7,494 nt of DNA from Propionibacteriaceae bacterium (GTDB lineage Bacteria > Actinomycetota > Actinomycetes > Propionibacteriales > Propionibacteriaceae): NCBI GenBank assembly GCA_031268065.1, contig JAIRXX010000345.1, forward strand, positions 1 through 7,494, read 5' to 3'. The notes under the pieces were generated by a model. That model saw nothing but the letters and a program-made list of their open reading frames with translations, searched no databases and was not told where the DNA came from. Position numbers and translations under genes: made by a program. This document shows, piece after piece, positions 6,627-7,494 of the stretch; the first letter of the stretch is position 1; the number at the start of each line of letters is the position of its first letter.

Positions 6627-6681
6627 TAGTTTTCCGGGATCAATCGCCAGCGTCCGTCGCCCGCCTCGGTATGCTGCTCGG

Positions 6682-7176
6682 GTGAACCCAGCAGACCAGC
6701 CCGCCGAACCCGACTACGACCTTCTGCGCGAATACCTCGAACCAGTCGCGCTCGCCTTGGCGGACCCGCCGATGTCCCGCATGGCTTGGCGCTTCTACGC
6801 GGCCTTCTTCCTCTATCAAGACCTGGCGCCGCTGACCGCCGCCCAGTTGCGCGAGCTTGTGGGGACCGGGACGGCTTCGTCCAGCGTAGCGCTGCGCGAA
6901 CTGGAGCAAAACGGGGTGATCACCCGTACCCGCCTGCCCGAGCAAAGGGCCGACGTCTACGATCTGATCGAGGAAATCCAATACGGCAGGAGATGGGCTC
7001 GGAACATGAAACGTCCACAGCCCACGCTCCATGCCGCGCTCGACGCGCTCCCGGAGGGAAGCAAAGCGTGGCTGCGCATCAACTCAATGATCGACCTCGG
7101 CGATTTCCTGGCGGACCGGATGCCCATCCTGATGGCTGAATGGGTCCGCGAGCGCGCGCACCTCTACGGGCGCTGA
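6682..7176 (+). CDS. GbsR/MarR-type winged-helix transcriptional regulator
   Basis: Probable local DNA-binding regulator of the divergent transport and catabolism operon. The 164-residue product begins with a helical segment carrying the RMAWRFYAAFFL stretch (33-44), which matches the start of the MarR fold in GbsR-like proteins. It is followed by a helix-turn-helix at about 51-78 (LTAAQLRELVGTGTASSSVALRELEQNG, cited as positions 51-78 in the protein) and a wing at 79-95 with RTRLPEQRADVYDL. The C-terminal half is helical and may serve dimerisation. I chose GTG at 6682-6684 because the domain starts soon after it and the upstream codons cross the AT-rich promoter region; no Shine-Dalgarno is visible. 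A TTG at 6535 would give 213 residues but would overlap the predicted promoters, and ATG at 6772 would cut into the domain. The effector ligand is unknown, and the repressor role is inferred from position. Confidence 0.82.
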   Translation: MNPADQPAEPDYDLLREYLEPVALALADPPMSRMAWRFYAAFFLYQDLAPLTAAQLRELVGTGTASSSVALRELEQNGVITRTRLPEQRADVYDLIEEIQYGRRWARNMKRPQPTLHAALDALPEGSKAWLRINSMIDLGDFLADRMPILMAEWVRERAHLYGR

Positions 7177-7207
7177 CGCCCTGTGCCGCTGGGCTGCGCT
7201 TGGTTCG

Positions 7208-7399
7208 GTGTTGGGGCGGCTGATGATTGGGCTTATCGGGTGCGAGAGCGCCTCGCAACCGCAGTCGTCGGTAGATATCCCGACGACCGAAAGCGTACAG
7301 GCCAGCCCTGGAGAAGTTCCTGAGACGGAACAAAATCAACAGCCCGCAGACGCAGGGACATCGGTCAGAACCCTTCAGGCAGCAGAGCGAAGGAACTAA
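7208..7399 (+). CDS. Doubtful short ORF, lipoprotein-like N-terminus
   Basis: A GTG-started frame of 63 residues begins MLGRLMIGLIGCES, which resembles a bacterial lipobox (LIGC, Cys at residue 12), followed by a Ser/Thr/Glu/Pro/Gln-rich stretch like the linker of surface lipoproteins, and then stops with no folded domain. The signal part is shorter than normal and has no Shine-Dalgarno. The frame stays open upstream only with non-standard starts (CTG at 7181). The last 35 bases overlap the end of the PIN gene on the other strand. It may be the remnant of a lipoprotein gene or a chance ORF. The rest of 7177-7364 shows nothing else I can name. Confidence 0.2.
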   Translation: MLGRLMIGLIGCESASQPQSSVDIPTTESVQASPGEVPETEQNQQPADAGTSVRTLQAAERRN

Positions 7400-7494
7400 C
7401 ATGCTGTGGCCGCACCACTGTGAAATGCCTGCGGTCAAGCGTGGCAATCGTTGTAATACCCAGCCTCTCGGCCAGGGCGATCACGGAGGCATCC
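7365..7494 (-). CDS. VapC-like PIN-domain ribonuclease toxin, C-terminal end (runs off the window)
   Basis: PIN-domain toxins of the VapBC type are Mg2+-dependent endoribonucleases, held inactive by a VapB antitoxin usually encoded just upstream. Only the last 42 residues and the TGA stop (7365-7367) are in the window; the reading frame enters from the right edge at 7493. The visible part starts DASVIALAERLG and continues with IATLDRRHF and then VRPQH. This is the typical end of actinobacterial VapC, with the first Asp as the third acidic metal-site residue and the Asp of TLDRR as the fourth. The remainder, including the first acidic residues, and any antitoxin lie beyond position 7494. Whether the toxin is intact cannot be judged. 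Confidence 0.82.
   Translation of the reverse strand, partial: DASVIALAERLGITTIATLDRRHFTVVRPQHVSSFALLPEGF

Noticed and set aside
6535..6681. 49-residue N-terminal extension of the regulator from TTG 6535
   Set aside because: The added stretch is the AT-rich promoter region with two good -10/-35 matches and shows no protein-like conservation that I recognise.
6671..6685. Tiny ORF ATG-CTG-CTC-GGG-TGA overlapping the regulator GTG start
   Set aside because: It could couple translation into the GTG, but a four-codon frame with no Shine-Dalgarno is easily chance.
7079..7447. Minus-strand ORF of 122 residues across the regulator end and PIN tail
   Set aside because: It is in a different frame from the PIN tail, which has clear motifs, is Arg-rich, and overlaps the regulator antisense.

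Overview
The window looks like chromosomal DNA of a moderately high-GC actinobacterium. The signs are a tRNA gene without an encoded CCA end, a LytR-CpsA-Psr (LCP) wall-polymer protein with a cytoplasmic tail and one membrane anchor, the tail of a VapC-like PIN toxin, GTG/TTG alternative starts and mostly TGA stops. Genus and species cannot be read from the sequence.

Layout. Positions 54-124 (-) hold tRNA-Gly(CCC). pdxH (255-890, +; PMP/PNP oxidase, vitamin B6) follows, convergent with an LCP family gene (994-2091, -). The 2092-2320 intergenic region carries the LCP leader with a 20-nt inverted repeat, a strong 14-bp hairpin and a tandem 18-bp repeat that overlaps the end of the next gene. 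From 6505 down to 2321 (-) lies a carbohydrate-type operon, in transcription order: a GPH-family (MelB-like) transporter, the two halves of a split transketolase (N then C, coupled by an ATGA overlap), and an NAD(P)-dependent SDR dehydrogenase. A GbsR/MarR-type regulator (6682-7176, +) is divergent from it. The right edge has a 188-bp stretch with at most a doubtful lipoprotein-like ORF, then the C-terminal end of a VapC-like PIN gene (7365-7494, -).

How the genes fit together. The operon reads as an inducible uptake-and-catabolism unit. The transporter would import a sugar, glycoside or polyol, the SDR would oxidise or reduce a hydroxyl/keto group, and the two-subunit transketolase would transfer a two-carbon unit from a ketose (phosphate). 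The divergent regulator probably acts at a compact control region where the two candidate -10 boxes overlap and TCCGAAA repeats flank or sit in the operon promoter. The substrate is not determined; no kinase, isomerase or hydrolase is in the window.

The most notable signal is in the transporter. Its best-supported start (ATG at 6503-6505, with AGGGAG five bases upstream) is followed after four codons by an 11-base C run that puts the start out of frame with the transporter body. One more C, or two fewer, would restore it. A second lesion is an in-frame TGA where the family has Trp after GRYRP. The gene as written is disrupted twice; the first lesion is of a reversible, phase-variation type. 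Homopolymer miscount or consensus error remains possible for either.
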